Source: Microcyclosporella mali (lineage: Eukaryota; Ascomycota; Dothideomycetes; Mycosphaerellales; Mycosphaerellaceae). From it: a stretch of DNA of 64,000 bases. Position numbers and translations under genes: made by a program. The stretch spans positions 62,001 to 126,000 of the forward strand of contig NHNU01000011.1 in assembly GCA_002785985.1 (NCBI GenBank), written 5' to 3'. How positions within the stretch are numbered: the first letter of the stretch is position 1; the number at the start of each line of letters is the position of its first letter. The notes below the pieces were generated by a model. It saw only the letters and a list, made by a program, of their open reading frames with translations. It did no database searches and was not told where the DNA came from. Below, one piece after another: positions 46,491 to 57,575 of this stretch.

Positions 46491-48174
46491 CTGTCTTGCG
46501 GCGGAACAATTCATGCGTGCTATGTTGGCCTAAGACAAACTTATCCAAGAGCTTGGCAATTTAGCAGCTGAAGCCATCATTACCGAGAGACCAGCGCCCA
46601 GGAGCACGACCAGGTCTTTCTTTCCTGTCTCGCCGTTCTCAGCGACGACAAGCCATCTGACAAGTGCTCAGGAGGTCCATCCACACCACGTGTCCTCTCG
46701 ATTCTTTCGTGAGTGCTGCACCTGGTGGCTCTGGCAAGGGAAACAGCTTCAATGGCTCTTACACGAAGACGAAAAGTGGCTGCGACTGTGTGCATTTTCG
46801 AAGGCGCTCTTCCAGAAGCAAAGTATGCCATTCGCGATGGTATCTATGACCACTGCTTGAGCTGATTCAATAGCCACGCGGAGCGCGCTTCTAAGTTTTG
46901 ACTCGAACGTGCTCAAATCATTCAGCCTCGCCCACGCTGTGCTACCGTGCATGCGATTTCGGAAAATTGAGCACTATCGTCGTCCTTGACTCGCTGGGTT
47001 CAAGGACACGAGAAACGGGAAATGGGGAGTGCTGTGCTACGGAGTGGTGCATATGTGGCCTGGCTGAGTCTGTGCGACCAGAAGCAGCTTCCCTTGGATT
47101 CGACGTCGTCTCCACTGAGCGGGGATACTTTCGCACTGATTTGCTTGACAGAGTAGCCACGCCCTCGATTGGACCTCGAATCGAAGGCATTCGATGAAGG
47201 CCAAGTTGGTGTCATGCGCGCCGTGCTGTCAATACAGAACAATGTTCATCTGGGAATTGTTGAGATACGGAGCAAGATCTGTAGGGACGTATTGAAGGGA
47301 TCCTGATCAGTCGCGTTCTCGGAAGCAATGCCTGCGTGACGACTCAAAGACGCGCGAAGACATGCTTGAGATGTTTGCAATAGTGGAAGGAGGTCGCATG
47401 TAGTCCTGAACGAGTATACATGTAAGGCCAACCATGAACCGTGTCTTGGCGTAGCGAGCGGCAGGCTTGCGCATGCAAATCGCACGCACACAAAGCCTCA
47501 GCTTATTGACATCTCACTGCGGAGACTTTACTTGACATGTGCGTCCGCGTACTCGTGATCTTCTCGCAACAGACAACTAGATATAGGGTACATTGCATGT
47601 GAGAATGGTCCACTTGGCAAACGACCTGTAGTCGTTGAGGTGAATTCACTGGTACTCACTCTCCCTCGGAACCGTCCGCGAATCGTGCCAGCTGGAAGTG
47701 GCCGCACGGACTACATGGGAAAGGGAAGGGCACCAGGGTCCAAGCAGCACTCCAGAATCCAGATATGCAACTTCGCCCTCTCCTGCATCACACTCCCACC
47801 ACACCAACACCACCACCGCAATCACCCCCATACACGCGATCGAGTGCCGTCTATAGGTGAGTCTGTCTCGTTATCGACGCTCGCGCCCGCTCCCATGGCT
47901 GCCTTGCGCATTGGGGCGACCCGGCGGCGGTCAGCACACCCGTCTCGCAGCGCCTCCAAGCCCTTTTAAGCACATCACAACAACATCCCCAAAAGGCCAC
48001 ATAACCCCCTTTTCCCAAGGCAGACGAATTCTGCGCGCTCGATAAAAGTCGCACCGCATGTGCGAGTCCGCTCCTGACACCTGCTAACCGCGCCGCAAGA
48101 TCGCACTGGTTCTGCTGCATTCTCAACCCTCAACCCCATCACACACCGCTCCATCATCCCCACAGACCGCCGCC
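46491..48174. other. Intergenic region, TRM5 to ARF1
   Basis: About 1.7 kb. Small ORFs have no domain. The last 350 bases are C-rich with CACCAC runs and fit the ARF1 promoter and long 5' leader; a GTGAGT at about 47860 could start a 5' UTR intron. Nothing else was seen. Confidence 0.45.
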
Positions 48175-48853
48175 ATGGGTCTCACGTTCTCGAAGCTGTT
48201 CGATCGCCTCTGGGGCAAGAAGGAGATGAGAATTCTGATGGTCGGCTTGGACGCTGCCGGAAAGACTACCATCCTCTACAAGCTGAAGCTCGGTGAAATC
48301 GTGACCACTATCCCGACCATCGGTACGTTGCACCAAAGCTGTTTCGCAGTCTTCCACGAGTCAATACACTGATACTCTTGCCGTGACACAGGCTTCAACG
48401 TCGAGACTGTTGAGTACAAGAACATCCAATTCACGGTGTGGGATGTCGGTGGACAGGACAAGATCCGACCTCTGTGGAGGCATTACTTCCAGAACACCCA
48501 GGGTATCATCTTCGTCGTCGACAGCAATGACCGTGATCGTGTCGTTGAGGCACGCGAGGAGTTGCAGCGCATGTTGAACGAGGACGAGCTTCGGGATGCC
48601 CTCCTCCTGGTCTTCGCCAACAAGCAGGATCTGCCCAATGCCATGAATGCTGCCGAGATCACTGATAAGCTTGGTCTGCACAGCTTGAGGCAACGCGCCT
48701 GGGTGAGTTTTCAAGAGTCGACATCGGCAATGCGACCATGATCGCTGACATGCCTTGCAGTACATCCAATCGACCTGCGCCACCTCTGGTGATGGGCTTT
48801 ACGAAGGTCTCGAGTGGCTCAGCAACTCGCTGCGCAAGGCGGGCCACAACTAG
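48175..48853 (+). CDS. arf1: ADP-ribosylation factor ARF1
   Basis: Exons 48175..48322, 48392..48702 and 48761..48853 join to 183 residues, the usual ARF1 length. The N-terminus MGLTFSKLF has the myristoylated Gly2. GTPase motifs are GLDAAGKT (P-loop), TIPTIGFN (switch I), WDVGGQDKIRPLW (switch II), NKQD and CATSGDGL. Arf1 recruits COPI coat at the Golgi. Intron positions split the switch I Gly codon. Confidence 0.98.
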
Positions 48854-49766
48854 AAGCCCTTCACGCACATGATACGACAATGCACGAATCACACAGAAGC
48901 CAGCACATATATATATCTGATTCACGTGCACGTACGACACTCGAACGAAGCCAGACTCTGATGTTTGCGGCAGCGGGGCAAGCAGGAGAACGGGGAGCAA
49001 GGCTTGAAATTAGGCCGCTGGGGAACAAGATGCTCTTCTCTTCTTCCTATCTTGTTATGTCATGTGTACTCTTTCCGAACCCAAGAAAGTCGTGCTGCGT
49101 GTGCAAGGGGCGTTTTTCCAATTGCTTTTGGGGGAATGGTTGTTTGCACAGAGGGACTTGACACATTTCTAGGAGTATGAAAGTCTGCATGTACTATTTG
49201 ATGCTCGCGCACCGGCTCTATTTCCACAGCGTGCGTATTCTGATCCTGATGCCGAAAGCCATGCGTAGTCGAAACGTGTTCTCTGTCCAGCGTCCATTGC
49301 TACTCCTGCCAATCTCGGTTGATGACAGTAGCAGTATACGACTGTTGAACCTAAGAGACATTCTAGGAGTCCATATAAGTGCATCGATCTCTTGTTCCCT
49401 GGCACTAGCCGGCGCCCTTGCAAGCAGCGAATCTTGGCGCAGGACCCCGCTATACCGCACAGGCACAGGCATAGGCTGGCGCTGATGCTTCCCGCTGAGC
49501 TCGCTCATATTCTCCCGCCTGCGTTGTGTCTATTGCATTCGTTTCGGGAAAGTTTGGTGCTTTCACACTGGGTAGCACATTGTTGCACGTCCGGTGCTCT
49601 CGAAGTTAGCAGCTACTTACATACCATAAAGTAGCAGACAAGCAGGATCGTTCAAGCCCACGCGACCTCGCCCATTCGTCCATCGCAGCTGTCCGACGCC
49701 GACACTGCATCCTGCCTCGACCTCGACCTCGACCCAATTGCACCTTAGTCCACAGGCACAACAGCG
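48854..49766. other. Intergenic region, ARF1 to NatA subunit
   Basis: About 0.9 kb holding the ARF1 3' UTR and the NatA-subunit promoter. Short ORFs have no coding support. Confidence 0.5.
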
Positions 49767-52395
49767 ATGGCTGCGAACAACCAGGTGCTCCCTTCCAAGG
49801 AGCAATCGCTCTTCAGGCATCTGGTCCAGAACTACGAGTCGAAGCAGTACAAGAAGGGCATCAAAGCTGCCGAGCAGATCCTCCGCAAATACCCCAACCA
49901 TGGCGACACACAGGCGATGAAGGCCCTCATTCTCAACAACCAGGGCAAGCAAGATGAGGCTTTTGACCTCTGCAAGTTGGCGCTCAAGAATGCCATGAAA
50001 TCGCACGTCTGCTGGCATGTGTATGGTCTTCTCTACCGGAGTGTCAAGAACTACGAGGAGGCAATCAAGGCATATCGATTTGCGCTCAAGCTCGATCCAG
50101 AGAGCCAACAGATCCAGCGGGATCTGGCTCTGTTGCAGGTGCAGATGCGGGATTACACAGGTTTTGCGCAGAGTCGGAATACGATGCTTCAAGCCAGACC
50201 TCAAGTCAGACTCAACTGGACTGCGCTGGCTGTTGCTCTTCACCTCGATGGTGAGCTGGAGAAGGCAGAGAATGTGTTGCAGAAATATGAGGAGACATTG
50301 AAGCAGACACCCCCAAAGTCGGACCTTGAGCATTCCGAGGCAGTGCTATACAAAAACACTATAATTGCGGAGCAAGGCGATATACGGCGAGCACTAGATC
50401 ACCTGGAGACGAGCTACAAGCAGGCGCTCGATCGCACTGCAGTCATGGAAATGAAGGCGGATTACTTGCTGAAGTTGGACGAGAAGGCAGAGGCTGAAAA
50501 GGCATACCGCGGGTTGCTAGATCGCAACTCAGAAAAGAAGGCATACTACGAAGGACTAGAGAGGGCGCTCGGGCTGGATCGCCAGAAGTCGGAGGACCAA
50601 GAAACACTCATAGAGGTCTATCAGTCGTACGCAAACAAAAGCCAGCGACTCGATGCCGCAAGGAGAATACCGCTGGACTTTTTACATGGCGAGGCGTTCC
50701 GAGAACACGCAGATGCATACTTGCGGCGAATGTTCCTGAAGGGAGTACCCAGCACATTCGCCAATGTAAAGCAGCTCTACTCCGACCCCGAGAAGCTCAA
50801 GACCATACAACAGCTTGTGGAAGGCTATGCAACAGAGGAGCCTCAAGCCAGGGGCGATGCGGAGAGAGCAGAGGCAAATGGCAGTGTTGATGGTAGCCAC
50901 AAGCAGAACGGCGTTGAAAAGAAGGCAGATCGCTGGGCGCTTAGTGTCAACTACTTCCTCGCACAGCACTACAGCTATCATTTGTCGCGAGATTTGGCAA
51001 AAGCACAAAAGTTCAGTGATAAAGCCATTTCTCTCAACCCCGCAAAGACCGACTACACATATCACATGACCCGTGCGCGGATACTCAAGCACCAAGGGAA
51101 CACGGAAGCAGCATCGAAGGCCATGAACGACGCTCGTGAGATGGATCTTAAGGACAGATACATCAACACCAAATGCGCCAAGTACCAGCTGCGGAATGAC
51201 GAGAACCAATCCGCGGTTGATACCATGGGCCTTTTCACTCGGAAAGAGGCCGTAGGGGGTCCACTTGGTGACTTACTCGATATGCAATGCGTATGGTTCA
51301 TCACGGAAGATGGTGAGTCGTACTTCCGTCAAGGCAAGCTCAGCCTCGCTCTGAAGCGCTTCAAGGCTGTGTACGACATCTTCGATGTCTGGCAAGAAGA
51401 TCAATTCGACTTCCACACCTTCAGCTTGCGGAAAGGCATGGTCCGCGCGTATATTGACATGATGCGATGGGAGGACAAGCTACGAGAGCACCCATTTTAC
51501 ACTCGTGCCGCGCTTTCTGCTATTCAGATCTACCTGATGTTGCATGACCGACCTGAGCTCAGCAAAGGAGGTTCGCCCAACGGCGAGTCGGCGGAGACTG
51601 CGGCTGACCGGAAGAAGGCCGCCAAGAAGGCGAAGAGGGAGGCTGAGAAGGCCGAAGCTGAACGAAAAGCTGCTGCCGCGAAAAAACCACAAGCCAAGGC
51701 CGAGGATGATGGCGAAAAGAAGAAGGAAGATCTGGATCCACAAGGACTGGAATTGTTGAAGACGGAGCAGCCTCTAGACGAGGCGATGAAATTCCTCACT
51801 CCCTTGCTGGAGCTCAGTCCAAAGGATATCAATGGGCAAGTAGCTGGATTTGAGGTCTACATCCGTCAGAGTAAGTTCAGCCAAAACCCATGTGCCATAG
51901 GAGGGCACCTGATGCTAACGTCTTCTCGTAGGAAAATACCTCCCTGCACTAAGATGTCTTCTCGCCGCCAACGCGATCGACCCGGACCATCCAAAGTGCC
52001 ACGAGCTCGGCGGCCGATTCAAATTGGCTCTCGACAACCTCTCCGAGCCTCTACCTACGCAAGCACAACAGGTCGTGCAGGACTTGTACCTCTCCAAATT
52101 GAGCACGAAGTCGTTGGAGGAGTGCAATGATGAGTACTTACAGAAACACAAAGAGAGCGCGCCGCATGTGCAGTCTGTCGTGCGCTTCCGACATGTTCTG
52201 AAACCTGGCAGTGAGGACACCAAATCCAAGGGAGTGAAGGATCTGTTAGCTACGCTGGAGTCGCTCAGCACTACGCTCATGGATGCACAGCAAGGCTTGC
52301 AATTGCTACGGGATATTGGAGCCGATGACTCGAGATCAGCATACGTCGATGCCGCACGGAAGAGGTTCCCGGAAGCAGCTATTTTCAAGGCTTGA
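49767..52395 (+). CDS. nat1: N-terminal acetyltransferase A auxiliary subunit (Naa15/Nat1)
   Basis: Exons 49767..51870 and 51932..52395 join to 855 residues with a GTAAGT donor and TAG acceptor. The N-terminal half is built of tetratricopeptide-type helical pairs (for example FRHLVQNYESKQYKKGIKAAEQIL, AIKAYRFALKLDPES). A charged Lys/Ala/Glu-rich stretch near residues 610-660 separates it from the C-terminal part. Length and order match Naa15, which anchors the catalytic Naa10 and Naa50 at the ribosome for co-translational N-acetylation. A shadow reading through the intron ends at 52130 and is wrong. Confidence 0.95.
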
Positions 52396-52538
52396 GCGAG
52401 CACGCGGATGGGTTTGTTTGATAAAGGAAAAGTGAGCGATATCTGCGAGTGCATGCCGACGACACTTCGGGTATCTATGTATAGCGAGATATACTGCTAA
52501 GTGGCGTAAACAGCCACCAGTGTGGTACAACCTCTTGG

Positions 52539-53492
52539 CTATGACTCAAGCTCCATGTCCTGTCCATCTCCCTTCGCGTCAAACGTGTCACCAAACAATC
52601 CTTCTATCCTGAAAGGCGCTGCTAACCGTGATACGATCTTTACCTCGCCCTGGTTCGCAGCAGGCCTTGTCGCTTGCGGTGACTGTTCCAACGCTGGTAA
52701 TCGCAATCGCTCGTCATTGAGGTCACCGAGGACAGTGAGAGCAGCCGCGTGAAGGTTAGGGATACCGCCCCTTCCCAGTCGACCTCGCTTCCGCGCTACA
52801 TCCACCAAGAAGCGAGTCGTGGTATCACTGCCCGCGGTGACGAGTGGTGGCAGTTGATAATAGTCGAGCAGCTGTTGCATGCCTTGTTGCGTGGCTTGCA
52901 GGCGGCTGATCAGAGCAGCGGCAGTCTTGATGGGATCTGCAAGAGCCTGTTTGGGAAGCTCTCGTCGAGCGGACTGTGTAGGCGCTGGTTTGCTGTCCTT
53001 GAAGCCTTCAAAACCTTCTCCCTCGCCATCGCCGTCGTCGTCCTCTTCTTCGTCCTCTTCGTCATGCTGGTAGGTCTGAGCCCGAGCCTGCGCAGAAGCA
53101 AGCAGCGCAGCCATGGGATTCGTGCCCTCTCCCATTTCTTTATCCTCGTCTCCGTCTTCGTCATCGTCCTCATTCTCATCGGGGTCCATGAGATCCTCGT
53201 CGACATCCACTGCGGCAGCGACTTTCTTGCCTTCTCTCTGCGCCTTGGCAACATCTCTGCGTCGCTGCTGCTCTTCCTCCTTCTTGCGCTTGCTCTCTTC
53301 GATCTCAGCGAGTACCTTGTCCTTGTAGGGAAACAGATTGGGAATGCCCGGATCTTTCTTCAGTCTCGAGCGCCATTGCGGGTTCTTCTTGGCGTCTTTG
53401 CGTGCTTTGCGCTGTTTGGAAGCCGAGGCCTTTTCGATCTTGTTGCGTAGGCGCACAGGTACGCGTTTGGATTTGGGCTTGCCGACTTTCAT
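52539..53492 (-). CDS. Nug1/GNL3-like protein lacking the GTPase domain
   Basis: Single exon of 317 residues. Residues about 1-80 are the GN3L/Grn1 N-terminal domain (MKVGKPKSKRVPVRLRNKIE, basic, with PNLFPYKDK). After an acidic stretch, residues about 190-270 match the tail of Nug1 after its G-domain (DPIKTAAALISRLQ, TTTRFLVDVARKRGRLGRGGIPNL). The entire circularly permuted GTPase domain of some 200-250 residues between these parts is absent, with no room in the locus and no frameshift or intron to hide it. Family members act in 60S ribosome assembly and export. The ORF is clean, so this is either a true GTPase-less form or an internal deletion allele. The start ATG is the family start. Confidence 0.8.
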   Translation of the reverse strand: MKVGKPKSKRVPVRLRNKIEKASASKQRKARKDAKKNPQWRSRLKKDPGIPNLFPYKDKVLAEIEESKRKKEEEQQRRRDVAKAQREGKKVAAAVDVDEDLMDPDENEDDDEDGDEDKEMGEGTNPMAALLASAQARAQTYQHDEEDEEEDDDGDGEGEGFEGFKDSKPAPTQSARRELPKQALADPIKTAAALISRLQATQQGMQQLLDYYQLPPLVTAGSDTTTRFLVDVARKRGRLGRGGIPNLHAAALTVLGDLNDERLRLPALEQSPQATRPAANQGEVKIVSRLAAPFRIEGLFGDTFDAKGDGQDMELES

Positions 53493-53820
53493 CTTGAACG
53501 GACAATGTTGTGAGAAACGTGTCGTACGGGTGGGCTCTTGAGAATCGAGGCGGGATGGGGATATTTTTTAGCTAGTGCAATCCATGTGGAATGCCCGCTA
53601 GTGATTTAGAGTTCTCGCAACTACGCTAGTCTCCAAGCTCATCACCTGTCGGTTGTTTGCCCTGCAGCGTCATTCCAGTTGTCTTTGTTGCCTGCCGACT
53701 TTATCTTTGCGCGCAACTCGTCGCACTCACCATCGCCTTATCCTCGACACCAATTTGATACGCATACAGTTCGAGGTACGCAAACGATTCGAGCTGCCAG
53801 CGGCGCGACACGAAGCAATC
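53493..53820. promoter_or_regulatory. Divergent promoter, Nug1-like and TFIIF beta genes
   Basis: 328 bases between divergent starts. The TFIIF frame is open upstream to 53653 but lacks family similarity there. No motif assigned. Confidence 0.5.
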
Positions 53821-54897
53821 ATGGCGGACATCAAGACCGAAATCAAGCCTGAGATCAAGCTGGACCCAGCAGACTCGCCCGACACCAAGATGGCCGACAT
53901 TGACGAATTCGACGAAGCCGTCGACTTACATATGCCGTCGCCTGACGAGCTCGCAGTCGGTGCATGGTTGGTGAAGGTTTCGGACGACCTGTGGAAGGTG
54001 TGGAATGACATATACCAAAATCACAACGGCCAAACGCCCATAGAAGTCGGCAAGCTTCGCGTCTACAACCAGAAGGAGGGAGAGCCTCAGAAAGTTCAGA
54101 TTCATCTCAGCAAAGAGCGTGCGTCTCATGTGTTCCTGCCTAAGTCCTACAATTTGGAAATGGCCGAAGCAGGGTACAACAATACAGTCGTCTTCTCTGA
54201 GAAGGATCTTCCAGGGCACCGCGCACAGCAGTATGGTGGGTCAAGACGCTCCAACGACGGTAGACCGGGTGGCATACAGCCCAAGGGCGAGCGCTATGGG
54301 CAGAAGAAGCCGGGCACATATCGCACCGCCATTCCCAAGCAGACTGCGCTGATGCCGCCAATCGTTAACGAGGCCGTGGCAAAGCCTGTCGAAGACGATC
54401 AGACCATGGAATTCTTCAAGCGTCAGTACGATGCTTCGCTCCATGCCGGCCCGAAAACCACCTTCATCAACCAGGTCAAGAAGGTGAAGCCGGCATCCGC
54501 AGCGACCAACTTCACCATCGGGAGCCTCACATCCAAGCCTGGCAACAGGAAGAAGATCCCCAAGGAGAAGGCCGTGCGCATGTCTCAAGCCGATCTTATG
54601 GACGCTTTACAGTCGTGCTTCAGCGAATACGAGTACTGGAAGCTGAGTACTCTGCGTGCGAAGCTCCATCAGCCTGAAGCGGCGCTCAAGGAAGTTCTGA
54701 ACGAGATCGCTCTTCCAATGCGAAGTGGGGACTTCGCAGGCACTTACAGACTCAATGACTCCATGAAGAAACTCCTTGATATCTCTGGCGAGCAGCTCAA
54801 GCAAGAAGCTGCTCCTGACCCACCAATGTCCGACGATGAGCCAATGGATCAGGATGATGATGACTCTGACGACTTCAAGGATGTGGAACTACAATGA
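53821..54897 (+). CDS. tfg2: TFIIF beta subunit (Tfg2/RAP30)
   Basis: Single exon of 358 residues from ATG 53821, the first Met with an acidic leader as in fungal homologues. The N-terminal dimerisation domain carries GAWLVKVSDDLWKVW, then LRVYNQ and the FLPKSYNLEM strand. The C-terminal winged helix follows KRMSQADLMDALQSCFSEYEYWKLSTLRAKL, the DNA-binding part. An acidic tail (SDDEPMDQDDDDSDDF) ends the protein. It works in RNA polymerase II initiation with Tfg1. Confidence 0.95.
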   Translation: MADIKTEIKPEIKLDPADSPDTKMADIDEFDEAVDLHMPSPDELAVGAWLVKVSDDLWKVWNDIYQNHNGQTPIEVGKLRVYNQKEGEPQKVQIHLSKERASHVFLPKSYNLEMAEAGYNNTVVFSEKDLPGHRAQQYGGSRRSNDGRPGGIQPKGERYGQKKPGTYRTAIPKQTALMPPIVNEAVAKPVEDDQTMEFFKRQYDASLHAGPKTTFINQVKKVKPASAATNFTIGSLTSKPGNRKKIPKEKAVRMSQADLMDALQSCFSEYEYWKLSTLRAKLHQPEAALKEVLNEIALPMRSGDFAGTYRLNDSMKKLLDISGEQLKQEAAPDPPMSDDEPMDQDDDDSDDFKDVELQ

Positions 54898-55413
54898 AGA
54901 GCATGACTTGGCTTTGGTGTGAATTTCTAGCGAGGTGTTGGTGGGATTTGGGTCCGGTCGCACTATTATCGTCATAAGTACTGCATAAGAATGGTTCAGG
55001 CCAAGGCCGTGCCCTCTTGCGATGAACGCAGGCCGTAGAATGAAAGTATTCATGGATATTTTAAATGGCAGAAACATAAGAATTTCCCGTATTAGCCTAG
55101 AGTCTCATTCACTTGCTATTTTGTCTGCTGGCACCTATGATCCTCATTTACGAAATGGAAGAAAGTACCCACTCATGTTGCCACGTCCAATTTTACGAGA
55201 ACCTCCTCCACATTGCGATGGACATGAAGAATGTAGGACACATTGCATGCAGTATGCTAGCGCTGTGAGGAGCAGTCTACCAATCGACTTCTGCTTCCTT
55301 GGAACAGCTAGAACACTAGTGCCAGAGTAACGCGAGGTCCCAGCTTGGAGTTTCTATTGATCGCGCATGGTTCCTCAGGCGTAATCTCGTCCCATACTTG
55401 ATACACTGACGTC
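54898..55413. other. Convergent intergenic region, TFIIF beta and Rab GGTase alpha
   Basis: 516 bases between convergent stops, with no supported gene. It probably holds both 3' untranslated ends. Confidence 0.5.
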
Positions 55414-56709
55414 TCACAGTTTCAATTGGTCTGCGAGATCACTCCAACGCCCCTCTCTCAGCGGATCCAGCTTTCTGAGCTCTTCCAACCAGGCTCTCAT
55501 GTCCGAAGGCGTCGCTTTCATGTTATCGGCGTCGATCTCCACATAGCGCTTCGAGTAGTCCAGGAGAGCTTGGTAGATGTATTTACAGTCCTCGGCCCCT
55601 TCCAACATATCGCCGATACTGGCGAGCTCTTGATCCAGGTAGAAAAGCCTGTCCGCGTTCCCAATCGACTCCAGAATTGCTGGGGATTTGGGGTTCTTGG
55701 TCTCGAATTGAGCCATGAGGTATTGGTGGTAGACCCACAGACTCTGGTCGTAGGGATCCGTGTACAGGGCTTGGGTGATGAGGTCGAACTCGGTATTCAG
55801 CAGTTTCTTGCGCTCCTCTTGGCTGGCACCTCTTTCTTTCAACAAGCGAGGAATGAGTTGGCCTCGATTATGCCATGCGCTGAAGTTGCTCAGGTTGCTT
55901 TGAATCATCTTCGTCGTATACTCGAACTCTTTCTCGACCATGCTCTTACCACTCAGGTGTTCGATATTGCGCTGAATCTCTCTCCTGTATCCCCATCCGT
56001 GGAAGTTTCGACTATCCAGACTCAACATCTTGGTGTCGAGAGCCAACTCTCCCTGCCACATCTCGAGGGAAGCGTGTGGGGGAACATGTTTGGTTGCTGT
56101 GGCGAGCAGCCATGCGCGGTGGTTCCAGATCCAGTAGCACTTGGGATACTGGCGAAGCAGCGGAAGAAGGAATTGCAGATCCTCTTTGATCAAGAGCGCG
56201 ATCTCCTGCTGGGGTAGAGTGAGGTTGGCTTTCCGTGCAGCCTCGGCGTCAGCCTCATCCACCAGGTCGCTGCGTTCTTCCGCGAGCTCCTTGGCGATCG
56301 CATCGCCGAGCACGAGGCGTCGATGGTTCCATACTGTGTAGTACTCGGGGTTGAGGGTGAGGAGTCTGGAGGTGAGCTGGAGGGTAGTGTTGGAGTAGTC
56401 CCCCGCTTGCACCTTGTCACGTGTCAGTGTCGGGCTCGGCAGCATATGTCGCGAAGTGAGTGAATGAATGGATGGATGGCCGACCTTCTGCGTCACCTCG
56501 GTCTCGAGTTGCTTGTACTGCTCAATCTGCTTGCGCTCCCTCTCGCGGTCGCGGTCGGTCTTGGTGTCGGACGCTGCGGCGCGGGGAACTCCATGCTGCG
56601 ATGGGTCAGGTCAGCTTGACTTCACCTCTATTGCTCCTCCCTCACCCCTACGCCTCCATCATCATCACCACCGTAACCATCACCCGCAGTCACCACTCAC
56701 ACTTGCCAT
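55414..56709 (-). CDS. bet4: Rab geranylgeranyltransferase alpha subunit (Bet4)
   Basis: Exons 56709..56701 (three codons), 56595..56485 and 56412..55414 join to 372 residues. A GTGAGT donor follows the third codon, giving MASHGVPR, the family start. The second intron, donor GTCGGC at 56484, has a length divisible by three and no stop, so it could also be read through; the spliced form removes 24 residues with no family match. Prenyltransferase alpha repeats are visible: TVWNHRR, YWIWNHRAWLL, FHGWGYRREI, FSAWHNRGQLI and SLWVYHQYLM. With the beta subunit and escort protein it adds geranylgeranyl groups to Rab C-terminal cysteines. Confidence 0.92.
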
Positions 56710-57575
56710 CGCCGGCTCTCGCGGCGCAACTTGGTTTGCAGGATATGTATGCGGTAGGTGCACGTGAAAATTGGACTGTCGATGTTTCAACAATCATCGA
56801 TATGGACATATCGCGTGAGGCAACAGCCGCCAGTGAGGACATGGTCTCGTGACTGCCATTTTCCTACCATCTCGTCACCACATCTGATGTCCTCATGTCC
56901 GCGTGTCCTCAGCGTATTCTTATTCTTCTTCCATATAAAAGAGGCATCCCTCGACGGAAGAGGAGCATTCCCACTGCATTACTAACCCCAGCAGCTCTTC
57001 CCAGAACCCGCGGATCTGAGCGTATGGACTGTTACGCAACTCTCCCCGGAGGATGCCCACTGTCGAGGCCCTTGCGACTGCAGACGAGTGCCGCCTACCG
57101 GACCTAGTCGCTTTCGCACACCTTGCAGCCGTCGAGCACGACGAGTCGCACGCTCTCGTCCGCTGTGCCAGTGCAGCCAGTCGGCCGTGCTCGCCGCTTC
57201 GACGCCACAGTGCTCCTGAGCTCTCACAAAGTCCTGAATCCCATAGACAGCCTGTCCCGACACATCGAGCATCACCCTGCGAGTCTAATACCCCTCCCGA
57301 GGTCGCCCCTCGCCCGAGAAGGCACAGCGTTGCAAGCACTCCAAGAACCTTCATAAGCGAGGAAAGGCGCAGGAAGACTCCTCCCAAGAATCCCTTCTAC
57401 CAGGCGAGATATTTCTGGAAGTCAACATTTCGTTTTATATCACAGCTCCGGATTCGGAAGGCCGACCAGCGTCACTCCAAGGAGAGTGCTAAAACCGGCA
57501 AGAAAAGGGCAAAGGTTAAAGAATTGCCACGGAGTGTTGCAAGGGTCCCTGCTTCTTCAGACCTAGCCAATCGAC
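56710..57575. other. Upstream region of the APC/C activator gene with a candidate N-terminal exon
   Basis: A TATATAAA-like box lies near 56933. An open frame from ATG 57053 to the stop at 57877 (274 residues; Arg/Ser/Pro-rich, with PRTFISEERRRKTPPKNPFYQ) overlaps the next gene in another frame. It may be the true first exon joined by an intron of about 90 bases to the Fizzy frame, or a separate small gene. Splicing could not be settled by eye. Confidence 0.4.

Noticed and set aside
49767..52130. 787-residue version of the NatA subunit ending at 52130
   Set aside because: It reads through a canonical intron (51871-51931); splicing restores the family C-terminus to 52395.
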